Under the pieces are notes generated by a model. It did not search any database. It saw only the letters and a program-made list of their open reading frames with translations, and was not told where the DNA came from. The position numbers and the translations under genes are program-made. Shown here piece by piece: positions 1-9,223 of a stretch of 64,000 nt of DNA. Source of the DNA: Bacillus sp. ISL-45 (GTDB lineage: Bacteria; Bacillota; Bacilli; Bacillales; Cytobacillaceae); the NCBI RefSeq assembly GCF_018613195.1, contig NZ_JAGGQQ010000005.1:339593-403592 (forward strand). Direction: 5' to 3'. Within the stretch, counting starts at the first letter, position 1. The number at the start of each line of letters is the position of its first letter.

Positions 1-375
1 ATTGCCTCCATGCTGCCTTTAGGTATGAAAATCATCCTTGACCAGCGTGTTGCTGAGACGTTAGAGAGGAAAATGGAGTGGGAGGTCTTCAGCAGCCAGG
101 TAAAAAGAGAAATTCGTTCAGCACAGCAAATGACTGTTCAGCCAGACAGACTGTTTATGAAGGTTGATGAGCAAATTATACTTTATGAGAAGTATAATTC
201 CAGCATGCGGAGAAGGGTGGATTTCAAGGGACATGAAATCCTGGTACAAAACCTTTCAAGCTTCAGTTTTGGAAAAATAGCTGATGGAGTTGAGATTAAG
301 GCAAGGGATTTAAAAGGAAGGGATTATCAGGTCAGGATCCATCAATTTTACCAAACTGGGGGTGTGGAACCATAA
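1..375 (+). CDS. comGF: Competence pilus minor pilin ComGF (5' end outside window)
   Basis: ComGF is a minor pilin-like component of the competence type IV pilus that takes up DNA across the cell wall. The reading frame is open from the first base of the window, so the true start, including the hydrophobic pilin N-terminus, lies upstream; the ATG at 10 is unlikely to be the real start. The visible part has the family signature of an SxxRRRVDxKGHE-like stretch in mid protein (about residues 64-76 of the visible part), which matches the RKRVDGKGH region of B. subtilis ComGF as I remember it. The stop codon overlaps the proposed start of the next gene, as expected inside the comG operon. The identification rests on motif and position. 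Confidence 0.8.
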   Translation: MASMLPLGMKIILDQRVAETLERKMEWEVFSSQVKREIRSAQQMTVQPDRLFMKVDEQIILYEKYNSSMRRRVDFKGHEILVQNLSSFSFGKIADGVEIKARDLKGRDYQVRIHQFYQTGGVEP

Positions 376-746
376 ATCAACAAGGTTTTGTCTATCCACT
401 GACGATGATTTTTTTACTATTGATGTCATTTTCTTTGCTTATATTGACTGAGAATTATGTTGCCGGAAAAAAATTCGCAAAAGAAACAGAGACAATACGG
501 CTGCAGGAGTATTATATGCTATGTTCGGTCAAACAGACGGAATCCATGAGGAGCGAGGGATCCTTGCCGGCTTCAGGTATACTGAAATATCGGTCAGGAG
601 ATGTTTCCTTTCAAATACGTGAGGTGTCAGGAAAAGTGGAAGAAGTCATCTTCACCCTTAATCTCACCAGCGGGGAAAAGACTCTTGGTATAGCCCAATA
701 TGACAAGGATACCGGCTCAATGGTAAGATGGAGGGAAAAGAAGTGA
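372..746 (+). CDS. comGG: Competence pilus minor pilin ComGG (apparent ATA start)
   Basis: ComGG is the last minor pseudopilin of the comG operon. The first ATG in frame (405) would cut off the conserved N-terminus, because the frame upstream reads NQQGFVYPLT, the counterpart of the TRGFIYP segment that precedes the membrane helix in B. subtilis ComGG. No ATG, GTG or TTG lies in the right place. The codon at 372 is ATA, preceded by a GGGGGTG ribosome binding site (about 358-364) and overlapping the comGF stop as ATAA. That start gives 124 residues, the length I recall for the family. One membrane helix (about residues 11-28) is followed by a soluble domain. Family call is good; the exact start is an inference. 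Confidence 0.78.
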   Translation: MNQQGFVYPLTMIFLLLMSFSLLILTENYVAGKKFAKETETIRLQEYYMLCSVKQTESMRSEGSLPASGILKYRSGDVSFQIREVSGKVEEVIFTLNLTSGEKTLGIAQYDKDTGSMVRWREKK

Positions 747-762
747 CAGGTGAATTAACGAA

Positions 763-1263
763 ATGAACGCTATCTATCTTATTGGGTTTATGGGTTCGGG
801 AAAGACAACCATTTCACAGGAATTGGCTAATAAACTGGAAGTATCAGTGTACGATTCAGATCAGGAAATTGTCCATAAGGCCGGAAAGACGATCAATGAA
901 ATCTTTGCCATTGATGGTGAAGAGGAATTCCGCCGCCTGGAGACCGAGGTGTTGTATTCAATGCCGGAAGCAGATGCCGTTGTCGCTACTGGAGGTGGAA
1001 TTATTGGAGCAGAAAAGAACAGGTTGTTCTTAAAGGAAAAAGCGAATGTTGTCTTCCTTCATGCTGAAATCCGTATCATCATGGATAGGCTCAGAAATGA
1101 CGATACCAGGCCATTATTAAGGAAAGCCAATAGAGAAGCTGCGGAAACATTATACCATAGCAGGCTGCCATTATACCGAGATACGGCTACGATCGAAGTG
1201 GATACCTCTGGGAAAGCTGTTTCAATGATTGTCGATGAAATCATCCAGCGTATGAAAAAATAA
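763..1263 (+). CDS. aroK: Shikimate kinase
   Basis: AroK phosphorylates shikimate with ATP to shikimate 3-phosphate in the cytoplasm, step five of the pathway to chorismate and aromatic amino acids. The 166-residue protein has the family length. The P-loop GFMGSGKTT is at residues 8-16, the shikimate-binding FRRLE at about 57-61, the GGG loop (VATGGGII) at about 76-83 and the lid arginine in DDTRPLL at about 111. A weak AGGTGA ribosome site lies 9 nt before the ATG. It follows comGG by 16 nt and may be read through from it. Another shikimate pathway enzyme, aroQ, sits 17 kb downstream. Confidence 0.95.
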   Translation: MNAIYLIGFMGSGKTTISQELANKLEVSVYDSDQEIVHKAGKTINEIFAIDGEEEFRRLETEVLYSMPEADAVVATGGGIIGAEKNRLFLKEKANVVFLHAEIRIIMDRLRNDDTRPLLRKANREAAETLYHSRLPLYRDTATIEVDTSGKAVSMIVDEIIQRMKK

Positions 1264-1304
1264 CTCATGGTTATACTTGATAAGGAGCGAAGGATGGTGT
1301 AACC

Positions 1305-1487
1305 ATGAAAACAAATGATTACGTAAAATACCTAACCCAGACCGTAGTAAAATATATTGATCAGCCCAAAGAAGAGCGCCAGAGGATGAAGCAGGCAAAA
1401 AAAGACGCAGAAGCCACTTTTATGTTCAGGTGGTTTGGCATTCTGCCATTTATGCTGATGTCGAGTATCAAAAAGAAAAAGAAATAA
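1305..1487 (+). CDS. yqzE: YqzE family protein
   Basis: Small 60-residue protein of unknown function, conserved next to the comG operon in Bacillaceae. The sequence begins MKTNDYVKYLTQTVVKY, a recognisable YqzE N-terminus, followed by a charged linker and a short hydrophobic patch (about residues 43-54) before a run of lysines at the C-terminus. The AAGGATGG ribosome site lies just upstream of the ATG. A strong terminator follows directly, so this is the last gene of the comG-aroK transcription unit. No function should be inferred beyond possible peripheral membrane association. Confidence 0.85.
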   Translation: MKTNDYVKYLTQTVVKYIDQPKEERQRMKQAKKDAEATFMFRWFGILPFMLMSSIKKKKK

Positions 1488-1492
1488 CAGGA

Positions 1493-1527
1493 AAACCCGG
1501 CTTTAACAGGAGCCGGGTTTGTTTTTT
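1493..1527. terminator. Bidirectional Rho-independent terminator after yqzE / yqhG
   Basis: A 10-bp stem, AAACCCGGCT (1493-1502) pairing with AGCCGGGTTT (1511-1520), is followed by GTTTTTTG on the plus strand and preceded by an A-rich stretch that serves the minus strand. It separates the convergent yqzE and yqhG. Confidence 0.9.
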
Positions 1528-1535
1528 GTACAAAA

Positions 1536-2324
1536 TCATAAAGCACTTTCTGTTAAATAAAACAATCCGCCGTTGACGATTTCGATTTTTATTTTTGGTT
1601 CATATTGTTCCTGTAATGCAGCTTTTTCGGTTTTATAGCTATCAGATTCCTCTTCTTCGTTCTCATAGAAATGATGGAGCAATTGCAAATCCTTCTGCCA
1701 GCGTTTTCTTGCCTCTTCTGCCCAGGCATGGTCCTCTTGTTCAACCCTTGCATTCAAAAAAGACTGGATTCTGTTAACGCCGCTTTTTGGCTTGATTAAT
1801 GGAGAAAGTGTATAGGCGTAGTCTGGTATTTTTGTACTCAATGGAAGCTTCAATAATTTATCATGAAAGTCTTCTTCCATCCTTCCATTGATCAGCTGCA
1901 GCCCGATTGAATGGAAAACATCGCGTTTTCTGTCACATTGATACGATATTTTCATATTCAGCCCTATCCAGGGTATAAGCGGTGTCTGGGCAGGAAATTG
2001 ATTATTTTGATATAACCGGATGTAACCGGCGAGGTTTTTAGTCGATGCAAAGATTTGATGAAGCCGTGGTGAGCCAAAGTGGATGACCTCACCTTTCATA
2101 TCGTCTGGCGCCTGCTGTTTATTGGTGATCAAGGTCAGCTTCATGGGATTAGGAACGCCGCCTGTCTTCTCAAGATAATGCCAGTAGAACGGGCGGTTCA
2201 TCAGCTCCTTGTCAAGATCGATCGTCAGCTGGACTGTCATATACCCCTTGTCATTTTCAAGCAATTCACAGTTATTTGCGGTGAAGTATTTTTCGAGAAA
2301 GTTATGGATTTCCTGTTGCTGCAC
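1536..2324 (-). CDS. yqhG: YqhG family protein
   Basis: 262-residue protein of the Bacillaceae YqhG family; biochemical function unknown to me. It begins with a GTG at 2324 preceded by a strong AAGGAGGGAAA ribosome site (2330-2340). No enzymatic motif, signal peptide or membrane helix is seen. It overlaps the 3' end of the helicase gene yqhH by 23 nt, so the two are translationally coupled and probably work together, for example as helicase and accessory factor. That functional link is inference from the conserved pairing, which also occurs in B. subtilis. Confidence 0.85.
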   Translation of the reverse strand: MQQQEIHNFLEKYFTANNCELLENDKGYMTVQLTIDLDKELMNRPFYWHYLEKTGGVPNPMKLTLITNKQQAPDDMKGEVIHFGSPRLHQIFASTKNLAGYIRLYQNNQFPAQTPLIPWIGLNMKISYQCDRKRDVFHSIGLQLINGRMEEDFHDKLLKLPLSTKIPDYAYTLSPLIKPKSGVNRIQSFLNARVEQEDHAWAEEARKRWQKDLQLLHHFYENEEEESDSYKTEKAALQEQYEPKIKIEIVNGGLFYLTESAL

Positions 2325-3990
2325 GCTGATTTCCCTCCTTCATTTCCTCTGCGAACTGGATCATCGACGTCAGGTTTTCCATTTTGATCCGAATTTCGCC
2401 TTCAGATGCCGACTTTCCAAAAATATCGGTCAAATGGTCCTCGATATTGCCAAACTCCAATTTTGTCAGGATATCATCCAGTTCACCGATGACTTTCTCG
2501 AACAGATTGATCTTTTCGTAAAGCAGCTTCAGTACATGTTCCTCGACTGTATCTTTTGTCGCGAAATTGTATATTTTCACATCCTTCTCCTGGCCGAGGC
2601 GGTGAATCCTTCCGATTCTCTGTTCAAGCCTCATCGGATTCCAGGGCAGGTCAAAGTTGATGATGTGGCTGCAGAATTGCAGGTTAATCCCTTCGCCTCC
2701 TGCCTCTGTTGCGATCAGGACCTGGACATTCTTTTGGAACAGTTCCCTCATCCAATCCTTTTTGCCGCGTTTGAATCCTCCCCGGAACGGCACAGAAGTG
2801 ATGCCATGCTGCTTAAGGAACCATTGAAGATATAACTGGGTGGCCCTGTATTCGGTAAAGATGATGACCTTGTCATCAATCTGCTTGATTAATTCAAGCG
2901 CTTTTTCAGCCTTGGAATTCTTTGTTACTGCCTCAACACGTTTAATTAGCTGTGCAATTGTATTCTGGAAACCGACTGAGGGATTCTCCTGTCTTTGAAG
3001 CATGTTTCTGAGAGTGTAGAAAACTGCTTCCCTGCTGCTGCAAGCTTCCCGCTGAAGCGTCATTAAAGAGAATTGACTGGAGCTGAGACCACTTTCGGTA
3101 CCTCTTAATGATTGAATTGAATCGTACAGTGCCCGTTCTTGATCGGAGAACTGAATAGGGATGGTTTCTACATGGCGCTTCGTCCATTCGATGCCAGTAT
3201 CAGAGCGCCTGTTGCGAATCATTACTTTATTGACCAGCTCTTTAAGGTGTTCGTCATCATTTACTGACCTGGCGTCCTTTTTATATTTATCAAAAAAAGC
3301 CGTTTCAGAGCCCAGATGACCTGGTTTCAAAAGTGATACAAGGTTGAAAATTTCTTCAATCCGATTTTGTATCGGAGTGGCTGTCAGCAAAAGACAAAAT
3401 CTCTTCTTGAGATTTTGGACAAATTCATAGTTTTTTGTTTTGTTATTTTTTAGCTTGTGAGCTTCATCAATTATGATAAGGTCATAATTTAAGTTGTTGA
3501 TGATATCCCTGTGAGGCGCCCGTTTCGCTGTGTCGATTGAAGATACGACAACATCGCATTGCTCCCATACATAGCTTTTCTTCTGGGCAATGGCGGGGAT
3601 ATGGAATTTTGTATTCAGCTCCATGGCCCACTGTGAAACAAGGGAAGCAGGCACAAGGATCAATACTTTTTTGACCAAGCCCCTGATCATATATTCTTTT
3701 AAAATCAAACCTGCCTCGATCGTTTTTCCTAAGCCCACCTCATCGGCAAGTATGGCTTTTCCATTCATGTTTTCAACGACCTGCTTCGCTACCTCCAGCT
3801 GATGCGGCAGAGGGGTAAGTTCAGGAAGATGCGCCGGTGCCTGAAGACCCTCAAATTCCGGTATGATGGTATGTTTTTCTATCTCCACGGCAAGCTTGTA
3901 CAGCTCCCAATTTCCCCACGGTCCGTCGTTATCAATTCTCTCAGCCATTTCGTCCTGCCAGGAAGAATCAAAGTTGATTTGCACGGTCAT
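2302..3990 (-). CDS. yqhH: SNF2-family DEAD/DEAH box helicase YqhH
   Basis: RapA/SNF2-like ATPase of superfamily 2, expected to translocate on double-stranded DNA or remodel nucleoprotein complexes such as stalled RNA polymerase. Motif I (LADEVGLGKTIEAGL) is near residue 80, the DEAH box (IIDEAHKLKNN) near 173, motif III (LLTATPIQN) near 205 and motif VI (QRIGRIHRLGQ) near 460, all intact. The upstream GTG at 3999 lies inside the GAGGTGG ribosome site, so the ATG at 3990 is preferred, giving 562 residues. It is the promoter-proximal gene of yqhH-yqhG and is divergent from the gcv riboswitch. Confidence 0.92.
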   Translation of the reverse strand: MTVQINFDSSWQDEMAERIDNDGPWGNWELYKLAVEIEKHTIIPEFEGLQAPAHLPELTPLPHQLEVAKQVVENMNGKAILADEVGLGKTIEAGLILKEYMIRGLVKKVLILVPASLVSQWAMELNTKFHIPAIAQKKSYVWEQCDVVVSSIDTAKRAPHRDIINNLNYDLIIIDEAHKLKNNKTKNYEFVQNLKKRFCLLLTATPIQNRIEEIFNLVSLLKPGHLGSETAFFDKYKKDARSVNDDEHLKELVNKVMIRNRRSDTGIEWTKRHVETIPIQFSDQERALYDSIQSLRGTESGLSSSQFSLMTLQREACSSREAVFYTLRNMLQRQENPSVGFQNTIAQLIKRVEAVTKNSKAEKALELIKQIDDKVIIFTEYRATQLYLQWFLKQHGITSVPFRGGFKRGKKDWMRELFQKNVQVLIATEAGGEGINLQFCSHIINFDLPWNPMRLEQRIGRIHRLGQEKDVKIYNFATKDTVEEHVLKLLYEKINLFEKVIGELDDILTKLEFGNIEDHLTDIFGKSASEGEIRIKMENLTSMIQFAEEMKEGNQRAATGNP

Positions 3991-4107
3991 TTTATCCACC
4001 TCTTTTAAAGTATAAATATATTGCCGAAATTAGCTTTCTAATGGTAGGATGAAGTTAGCTTTTGAATGTTTTGAAATTTGTCATTTTATAGTCTTAAATA
4101 GTCAGTT

Positions 4108-4136
4108 TTGCAGACATGTGTAATAACGTCTAGCAT
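4108..4136 (+). promoter_or_regulatory. Probable sigma-A promoter of the gcv operon
   Basis: TTGCAG (4108-4113), 17 bp, TAGCAT (4131-4136). Placed about 35 nt ahead of the first glycine aptamer, the right distance for a transcript that contains the whole riboswitch. Confidence 0.5.
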
Positions 4137-4170
4137 GCCCAATTGTGAAAATAATATAAATGCGGATGAC

Positions 4171-4374
4171 AACAAGGGGAGAGACTACTTTAGTAGCGCC
4201 GAAGGAGCAAGCAGACTTTGTGAATCTCTCAGGCAAAAGAACTCTTGTTTGACGCATCTCTGGAGAGCGCTTTTTTAGTGGGAGCCACCAAAGGGGAAAG
4301 CCTTTACAGGTAAACTTTCAGGTGAAAGGACAGAGACCTTCTCAGATTCAGAGGGGGTGCTCTGTCCTTTTTTG
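4171..4374 (+). ncRNA. Tandem glycine riboswitch (gcvT leader)
   Basis: Two consecutive glycine aptamers lie in the leader of the glycine cleavage operon. The first (about 4171-4250) has the hallmark GGGGAGAGAC start, the GCGCCGAAGGAGCAA core and the CTCTCAGGCAAAAGAAC end, closed by ACAAG/CTTGT. The second (about 4254-4330) repeats the pattern: CTCTGGAGAG, CACCAAAGGGGAAAGCC and CTTTCAGGTGAAAGGACAGAG. The known mechanism of the family in Bacillus is an ON switch: glycine binding favours read-through, so the catabolic gcv genes are expressed only when glycine is plentiful. The expression platform is the terminator listed separately. Confidence 0.95.
4328..4374 (+). terminator. Riboswitch-controlled terminator upstream of gcvT
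   Basis: GGACAGAG (4328-4335) pairs with CTCTGTCC (4360-4367), followed by TTTTTTG. The 5' arm is shared with the P1 region of the second aptamer, which is how ligand binding can prevent terminator formation. Confidence 0.85.
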
Positions 4375-4449
4375 TGGGTTCAATCGCAATTGCCTCATCA
4401 GACACGACGCAAACTGATTTTTTAGCTATAGGACGAAGGGGGATACATA

Positions 4450-5556
4450 ATGACTGAATTAAAACGGACACCGCTATTTGAAGTATATAAGGAATACGGT
4501 GGAAAAACGGTTGATTTTGGGGGCTGGGAGCTGCCTGTCCAGTTTTCAAGCATTAAGGAAGAGCATGAAGCAGTTAGGACAAAAGCTGGTCTATTCGATG
4601 TTTCTCACATGGGAGAAATAGAGGTTAAAGGCCCCGATAGTCTGGACTATCTACAAAAGATGATGACGAATGATGTTTCAAAACTCAAAAACGGCGGAGC
4701 CCAATATACGGCTATGTGTTATGAGACCGGGGGCACTGTTGATGATTTGTTGGTTTATAAACTTGAGGATGAGCTTTACCTGCTTGTTGTGAATGCTTCC
4801 AATATCGAAAAAGATTTTGATTGGATGCAGGACCATCTTGAAGGCAATGTGAAAATCGAGAACCTGTCAGAAGGCATGGCGCAGCTGGCGTTACAGGGCC
4901 CGCTTGCTGAGGAAGTCCTTCAGAAGCTTGCAAAGGATCATGACCTGAGCACAATCGGTTTCTTCAAGTTCAGCGAAGAAGTCAACCTGAACGGAAAGAA
5001 AGCGCTTGTATCGCGGACAGGATATACAGGTGAAGATGGATTCGAAATCTATTGCGATTCCGGGGATGCTGTAAGCCTTTGGAAGGAAATCCTTGAAGCA
5101 GGCAAAGAAGAGGGAGTCATCCCGTGCGGCCTTGGTGCCAGGGATACATTGCGTTTTGAAGCGAATCTGGCATTGTACGGCCAGGAACTTTCATCAGAAA
5201 TCAGCCCGCTTGAAGCTGGAATTGGCTTCGCTGTAAAGCTGAATAAAGAAGCAGACTTTATTGGAAAAGAAGCACTCAAGCAGCAAAAAGAAGATGGCCT
5301 GCCTAGAAAGCTTGTCGGCATCGAGATGATTGACCGCGGAATCCCGCGCCATGGGTACCCAGTTTATAAAGGGGACACTCAGATTGGTGAAGTCACTACA
5401 GGCACGCAATCCCCGACGCTCAAGAAAAATATCGGGCTTGCGCTGATTGATGCAAAAGAAACTGAGTTAGGTAATGAAGTGGAAGTTGAAATCCGCGGCA
5501 AGCGCTTAAAAGCTGCCGTTTCAGCTACACCTTTTTATAAAAGAGATAAAAAGTAA
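4450..5556 (+). CDS. gcvT: Glycine cleavage system aminomethyltransferase (T protein)
   Basis: GcvT takes the aminomethyl group from lipoylated H protein and transfers its methylene to tetrahydrofolate, releasing ammonia and forming 5,10-methylene-THF. At 368 residues it has the family length. Seen motifs are [11 protein letters not shown] near residue 50, [10 protein letters not shown] near 95-104, which holds the conserved catalytic aspartate, [12 protein letters not shown] near 190, and the [15 protein letters not shown] segment near 225-240. The ATG follows a GGGGGAT ribosome site. It is the first gene of gcvT-gcvPA-gcvPB behind the glycine riboswitch; the H protein gene is not in this window. 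Confidence 0.97.
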   Translation: MTELKRTPLFEVYKEYGGKTVDFGGWELPVQFSSIKEEHEAVRTKAGLFDVSHMGEIEVKGPDSLDYLQKMMTNDVSKLKNGGAQYTAMCYETGGTVDDLLVYKLEDELYLLVVNASNIEKDFDWMQDHLEGNVKIENLSEGMAQLALQGPLAEEVLQKLAKDHDLSTIGFFKFSEEVNLNGKKALVSRTGYTGEDGFEIYCDSGDAVSLWKEILEAGKEEGVIPCGLGARDTLRFEANLALYGQELSSEISPLEAGIGFAVKLNKEADFIGKEALKQQKEDGLPRKLVGIEMIDRGIPRHGYPVYKGDTQIGEVTTGTQSPTLKKNIGLALIDAKETELGNEVEVEIRGKRLKAAVSATPFYKRDKK

Positions 5557-5578
5557 AAGCCGGAGAGGGGAAAAAGTT

Positions 5579-6925
5579 ATGAAGCATCGCTATTTACCGC
5601 TGACTGAAAGTGATAAAAACGCAATGTTGGAAAGCATCGGCGTTTCATCGATCGATGAATTGTTCAGCGATATTCCTGAAAAAGTCCGTTTTGCCGGAGA
5701 GTACAACATTAAACCAGCCAAGTCTGAAACAGCACTGATGAAAGAACTGGCACAGATGGCTTCGAAAAATGCTGATTTGAAAATGTATTCTTCATTTATC
5801 GGCGCAGGTGTCTACGATCATTACATTCCCGTAATCGTTGACCATGTCCTTTCGCGTTCAGAGTTTTACACTGCTTATACACCATATCAACCTGAGATTT
5901 CACAGGGTGAACTTCAGGCAATCTTTGAATTCCAAACGATGATCTGTGAACTGACTGGCATGGAAGTAGCCAATTCATCAATGTATGACGGCGGCACAGC
6001 GTTGGCTGAAGCGGCGATGCTTAGCGCAGGCCATACGAGAAGAAAGAAAGTGTTGATTTCAAGTGCTGTGCACCCAGAATACAAGGATGTAGTCAGGGCC
6101 TATGCAAAGGGCCAGTACATCGATGTCGTGGAAGTGCCTCACAAGGATGGAGTCACTGACCTTGAAGCACTTAAGGATATGGCTAGTGAAGAAATCGCTG
6201 CTGTTATTGTCCAGTATCCAAACTTCTTCGGCGGCATTGAGCAGATGAAGGAAATCGAAGAAATCGTACATGAAAATAAATCATTGTTCGTCGTATCCAG
6301 CAACCCTCTTTCATTGGGTGCATTGACGCCTCCAGGTAAGTTCGGAGCTGATATCGTTACCGGAGACGCCCAGCCATTCGGGATCCCGACAGCATTCGGC
6401 GGTCCTCACTGCGGATACTTCGCTGTTTCTGGAAAGCTCATGAGAAAGGTTCCGGGCAGACTTGTCGGCCAGACGAAGGATGATCAGGGACGCCGCGGAT
6501 TCGTATTGACGCTTCAGGCGAGGGAACAGCATATCCGCCGTGATAAAGCGACATCCAATATTTGTTCGAACCAGGCATTGAATGCACTTGCTGCCTCAGT
6601 GGCGATGACAGCCCTCGGCAAAAAAGGCGTTCGTGAAATGGCTGTTGCCAATATCCAGAAAGCTCATTATGCAAAAAAAGCTTTCAAAGAGAACGGATTT
6701 GAAATCGCATTCGAAGGACCTACCTTCAATGAGTTCGTCGTCAAGCTGAATAAACCGGTAAAAGAAGTGAACCAAAAGCTGCTTGAAAAGGGCATCATCG
6801 GCGGGTATGACCTAGGGCGTGATGATTCCAGCCTTGGAAACCATATGCTTGTTGCTGTAACGGAGTTAAGAACAAAAGAAGAAATCGATACGTTTGTAAA
6901 GGAAATGGGGGATATCAATGCATAA
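5579..6925 (+). CDS. gcvPA: Glycine dehydrogenase (decarboxylating) subunit 1
   Basis: N-terminal half of the split P protein. With GcvPB it decarboxylates glycine using pyridoxal phosphate and loads the aminomethyl group on the lipoyl arm of H protein. It is 448 residues long, the usual size for the two-subunit bacterial form. Recognisable segments are [12 protein letters not shown] near residue 76, [20 protein letters not shown] near 100 and the glycine-rich [19 protein letters not shown] near 264. The PLP lysine is in the partner subunit. The ATG follows an AGAGGGG site, 22 nt after gcvT, and the gene overlaps gcvPB by 8 nt, consistent with coupled synthesis of an equimolar complex. Confidence 0.96.
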   Translation: MKHRYLPLTESDKNAMLESIGVSSIDELFSDIPEKVRFAGEYNIKPAKSETALMKELAQMASKNADLKMYSSFIGAGVYDHYIPVIVDHVLSRSEFYTAYTPYQPEISQGELQAIFEFQTMICELTGMEVANSSMYDGGTALAEAAMLSAGHTRRKKVLISSAVHPEYKDVVRAYAKGQYIDVVEVPHKDGVTDLEALKDMASEEIAAVIVQYPNFFGGIEQMKEIEEIVHENKSLFVVSSNPLSLGALTPPGKFGADIVTGDAQPFGIPTAFGGPHCGYFAVSGKLMRKVPGRLVGQTKDDQGRRGFVLTLQAREQHIRRDKATSNICSNQALNALAASVAMTALGKKGVREMAVANIQKAHYAKKAFKENGFEIAFEGPTFNEFVVKLNKPVKEVNQKLLEKGIIGGYDLGRDDSSLGNHMLVAVTELRTKEEIDTFVKEMGDINA

Positions 6926-8381
6926 GGAAGATCAGCCACTCATTTTTGAATTAAGCACACCAGGCCGTGTCGGCTACAGCCTTCCGGAGATGGATGTTCC
7001 GGAAACCGATTTATCAGAGCTTTTGCCTGAGGGATTCCTCCGTGAAGAGGAGCCAGAACTACCTGAGGCTTCCGAGCTTGATATCATGCGCCATTACACA
7101 GCATTGTCGAAGCGCAACCACGGTGTAGATTCCGGGTTCTATCCGCTTGGATCATGTACGATGAAATACAATCCTAAGATGAATGAAAATGTGGCGCGAT
7201 TCAACGGCTTTGCCCATTTGCATCCATTGCAGGATGAAAGCTCTGTCCAGGGTGCTCTTGAATTGATGTACGATCTGCAGGAACACCTGATTGAAATCAC
7301 TGGTATGGATGAAGTTACCCTTCAGCCGGCAGCCGGTGCACACGGTGAATGGACGGGCTTGATGATGATCCGTGCTTATCATGAAGCAAACGGCGATCTC
7401 AACCGTACGAAAGTTATTGTTCCTGACTCGGCGCACGGAACCAATCCAGCTTCAGCAACAGTAGCTGGTTTTGAAACGATCACTGTAAAGTCAGATGAAA
7501 ACGGTCTGGTTGATTTAGAAGACCTTAAGAAGGTTGTCGGGGAAGATACAGCGGCACTGATGCTGACGAACCCGAACACACTTGGCTTATTCGAAGAAAA
7601 CATTCTCGAGATGGCTGAGATTGTCCACGGTGCAGGCGGAAAGCTTTACTATGATGGAGCGAACTTGAATGCTGTTATGTCCAAGGCACGCCCTGGAGAT
7701 ATGGGCTTCGATGTTGTTCACTTGAACCTTCATAAGACATTCACAGGCCCTCACGGCGGCGGCGGACCTGGTTCAGGCCCAGTCGGTGTAAAAGCTGATC
7801 TGATTCCATTCCTGCCAAAGCCAATCGTGACAAAGCAGGATGGCGTTTATAAGTTTGATTATGACCGTCCGCAGTCAATCGGAAGGGTTAAGCCTTTCTA
7901 CGGCAACTTCGGCATCAATGTCCGTGCTTATACGTATATCCGCACAATGGGTCCAGATGGTTTGAAAGCTGTTACGGAGTATGCTGTGCTAAACGCGAAC
8001 TATATGATGAGAAGACTTGCAGAGTACTATGACCTGCCTTTCAACAGACATTGCAAGCACGAATTCGTCCTAAGCGGCAAGCGTCAGAAGAAGCTTGGCG
8101 TCCGCACATTGGACATCGCAAAACGCCTGCTTGATTTCGGTTATCATCCGCCAACCATCTACTTCCCATTGAATGTAGAAGAAGCGATCATGATCGAGCC
8201 GACAGAAACAGAATCGAAGGAAACACTCGATGCTTTTATCGACGCCATGATCCAAATTGCTCGAGAAGCAGAAGAGAATCCAGAAATCGTCCAGGAAGCG
8301 CCGCACTCCACAGTAGTAGGCCGTATGGATGAAACAACAGCTGCAAGGAAGCCAATCCTGCGCTACCAGAAAGCTGAATAG
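6918..8381 (+). CDS. gcvPB: Glycine dehydrogenase (decarboxylating) subunit 2
   Basis: PLP-binding half of the split glycine decarboxylase. The Schiff-base lysine is in [18 protein letters not shown] at about residue 272, and the glycine-rich tail of that motif is intact. Other family segments are [13 protein letters not shown] near residue 75, [11 protein letters not shown] near 142 and [13 protein letters not shown] near 170. At 487 residues it is of normal length. It overlaps gcvPA and is followed by a strong terminator, so it closes the glycine-induced operon. Confidence 0.97.
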   Translation: MHKEDQPLIFELSTPGRVGYSLPEMDVPETDLSELLPEGFLREEEPELPEASELDIMRHYTALSKRNHGVDSGFYPLGSCTMKYNPKMNENVARFNGFAHLHPLQDESSVQGALELMYDLQEHLIEITGMDEVTLQPAAGAHGEWTGLMMIRAYHEANGDLNRTKVIVPDSAHGTNPASATVAGFETITVKSDENGLVDLEDLKKVVGEDTAALMLTNPNTLGLFEENILEMAEIVHGAGGKLYYDGANLNAVMSKARPGDMGFDVVHLNLHKTFTGPHGGGGPGSGPVGVKADLIPFLPKPIVTKQDGVYKFDYDRPQSIGRVKPFYGNFGINVRAYTYIRTMGPDGLKAVTEYAVLNANYMMRRLAEYYDLPFNRHCKHEFVLSGKRQKKLGVRTLDIAKRLLDFGYHPPTIYFPLNVEEAIMIEPTETESKETLDAFIDAMIQIAREAEENPEIVQEAPHSTVVGRMDETTAARKPILRYQKAE

Positions 8382-8389
8382 AACGATAG

Positions 8390-8428
8390 AAGTCCTGCCG
8401 GTTTGTTATTGGCAGGACTTTGTTTTTT
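8390..8428 (+). terminator. Terminator of the gcv operon
   Basis: AGTCCTGCC (8391-8399) and GGCAGGACT (8411-8419) form a 9-bp stem followed by TTGTTTTTT. Confidence 0.9.
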
Positions 8429-8498
8429 AGTTATGAACACGGAATGACCTCGGAAAATACTGCGAGTCCGAAACCGGTGTGTATTATGAAAAATTCAG

Positions 8499-8750
8499 AG
8501 GAGAAGCCGAGATTTTGTCTGAACTTGATGTGACTTCGGACAAAATTGAGAGGAGAAGCCGAGATTTTGTCTGAACCTGGTGTGACTTCGGACAAAAATA
8601 AGAGGAGAAGCCGAGATTTTGTCTGAACTTGATGTGACTTCGGACAAAAATAAGAGGAGAAGCCGAAATTTTGTCCGAACCTGGTGTGACTTCGGACAAA
8701 AATAAGAGGAGAAGCCGAAATTTTGTCCGAACCTGGTGTGACTTCTGCTT
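8499..8750. repeat. 52-bp tandem repeat array 1 (four full units plus a leading partial)
   Basis: Full units start at 8535, 8587, 8639 and 8691, exactly 52 bp apart. A partial unit precedes them, and the array ends where the next unit should start (8743, ttctgc). Each unit carries TTCGGACAA at positions 1-9 and TTGTCCGAA at positions 33-41, with an AGAGGAGAAGCCGA stretch between (one or two arm bases vary in the first units: TTTGTCTGAA). A minus-strand reading frame runs through the array only because 52 bp units keep it free of stops; it is not a gene. It lies between the gcv terminator and the convergent yqhL. Confidence 0.92.
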
Positions 8751-8794
8751 GGTTCTGGCAGAAGGCAGTCGATCTGTTTTATGAAATGAAAAGC

Positions 8795-8828
8795 TAAACC
8801 CCCCAGCAGTCATGCTGAGGGGGAATTT
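8795..8828 (-). terminator. Terminator of yqhL
   Basis: On the minus strand CCCCCTCAGCA pairs with TGCTGGGGGG across a 4-nt loop (8799-8823 on the plus strand), followed by TTTAGCTTTTC. It also faces the end of repeat array 1. Confidence 0.75.
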
Positions 8829-8842
8829 TATGGAAAGAATGC

Positions 8843-9223
8843 TTATTTAGCTTTAACTTTGCCGCCCCATTTTTTGAAGCCGCCTTGTAGATGATTAAGG
8901 TCCTTATAGCCTTTTTTGTATAGCAGCTGGGCAGCACGTCCGCTGCGGGAACCGCTCTGGCAATAAAGGTAGACAGGCTTGTCCGGCCTGATTTCCTTCA
9001 GGCGAGTCTTAAGTTGGGTAAGCGGGATATTTCTGGCGCCTAAAATGTGTCCACCGGCGAATTCATTCGGTTCACGGACATCAATCAATTGCGCTTTACG
9101 ATAACCAGCTTTGAATTCTTCCTCTGACAGGGTCTTTAGGATTTTCTTCTGGCGGAAATACATAAACACAGAGTATAGAATTACCGCAACTGTCAGGACG
9201 ATTAAAAAGATAAGTGTATCCAA
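8843..9223 (-). CDS. yqhL: Membrane-anchored rhodanese-like protein YqhL
   Basis: Single-domain rhodanese of 126 residues with an N-terminal membrane anchor (about residues 3-22) and the domain facing the cytoplasm by the positive-inside rule (RQKK follows the helix). The active-site loop is CQSGSRSG near residue 88, with the catalytic cysteine present, so sulfur transfer or protein persulfidation is possible; the physiological substrate is unknown. The start is a TTG at 9223 behind GAAAGGAGAA; an ATG at 9228 is out of frame. In B. subtilis this gene also sits between gcvPB and lipM, so the location is ancestral. Confidence 0.9.
   Translation of the reverse strand: MDTLIFLIVLTVAVILYSVFMYFRQKKILKTLSEEEFKAGYRKAQLIDVREPNEFAGGHILGARNIPLTQLKTRLKEIRPDKPVYLYCQSGSRSGRAAQLLYKKGYKDLNHLQGGFKKWGGKVKAK

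Noticed and set aside
5796-6674. Several minus-strand frames inside gcvPA
   Set aside because: Shadows of the coding strand: no ribosome sites and no recognisable products.
8484-8813. Minus-strand frame of 109 codons near yqhL
   Set aside because: It is produced by the 52-bp repeats; the translation is itself a repeat with no ribosome site or known family.
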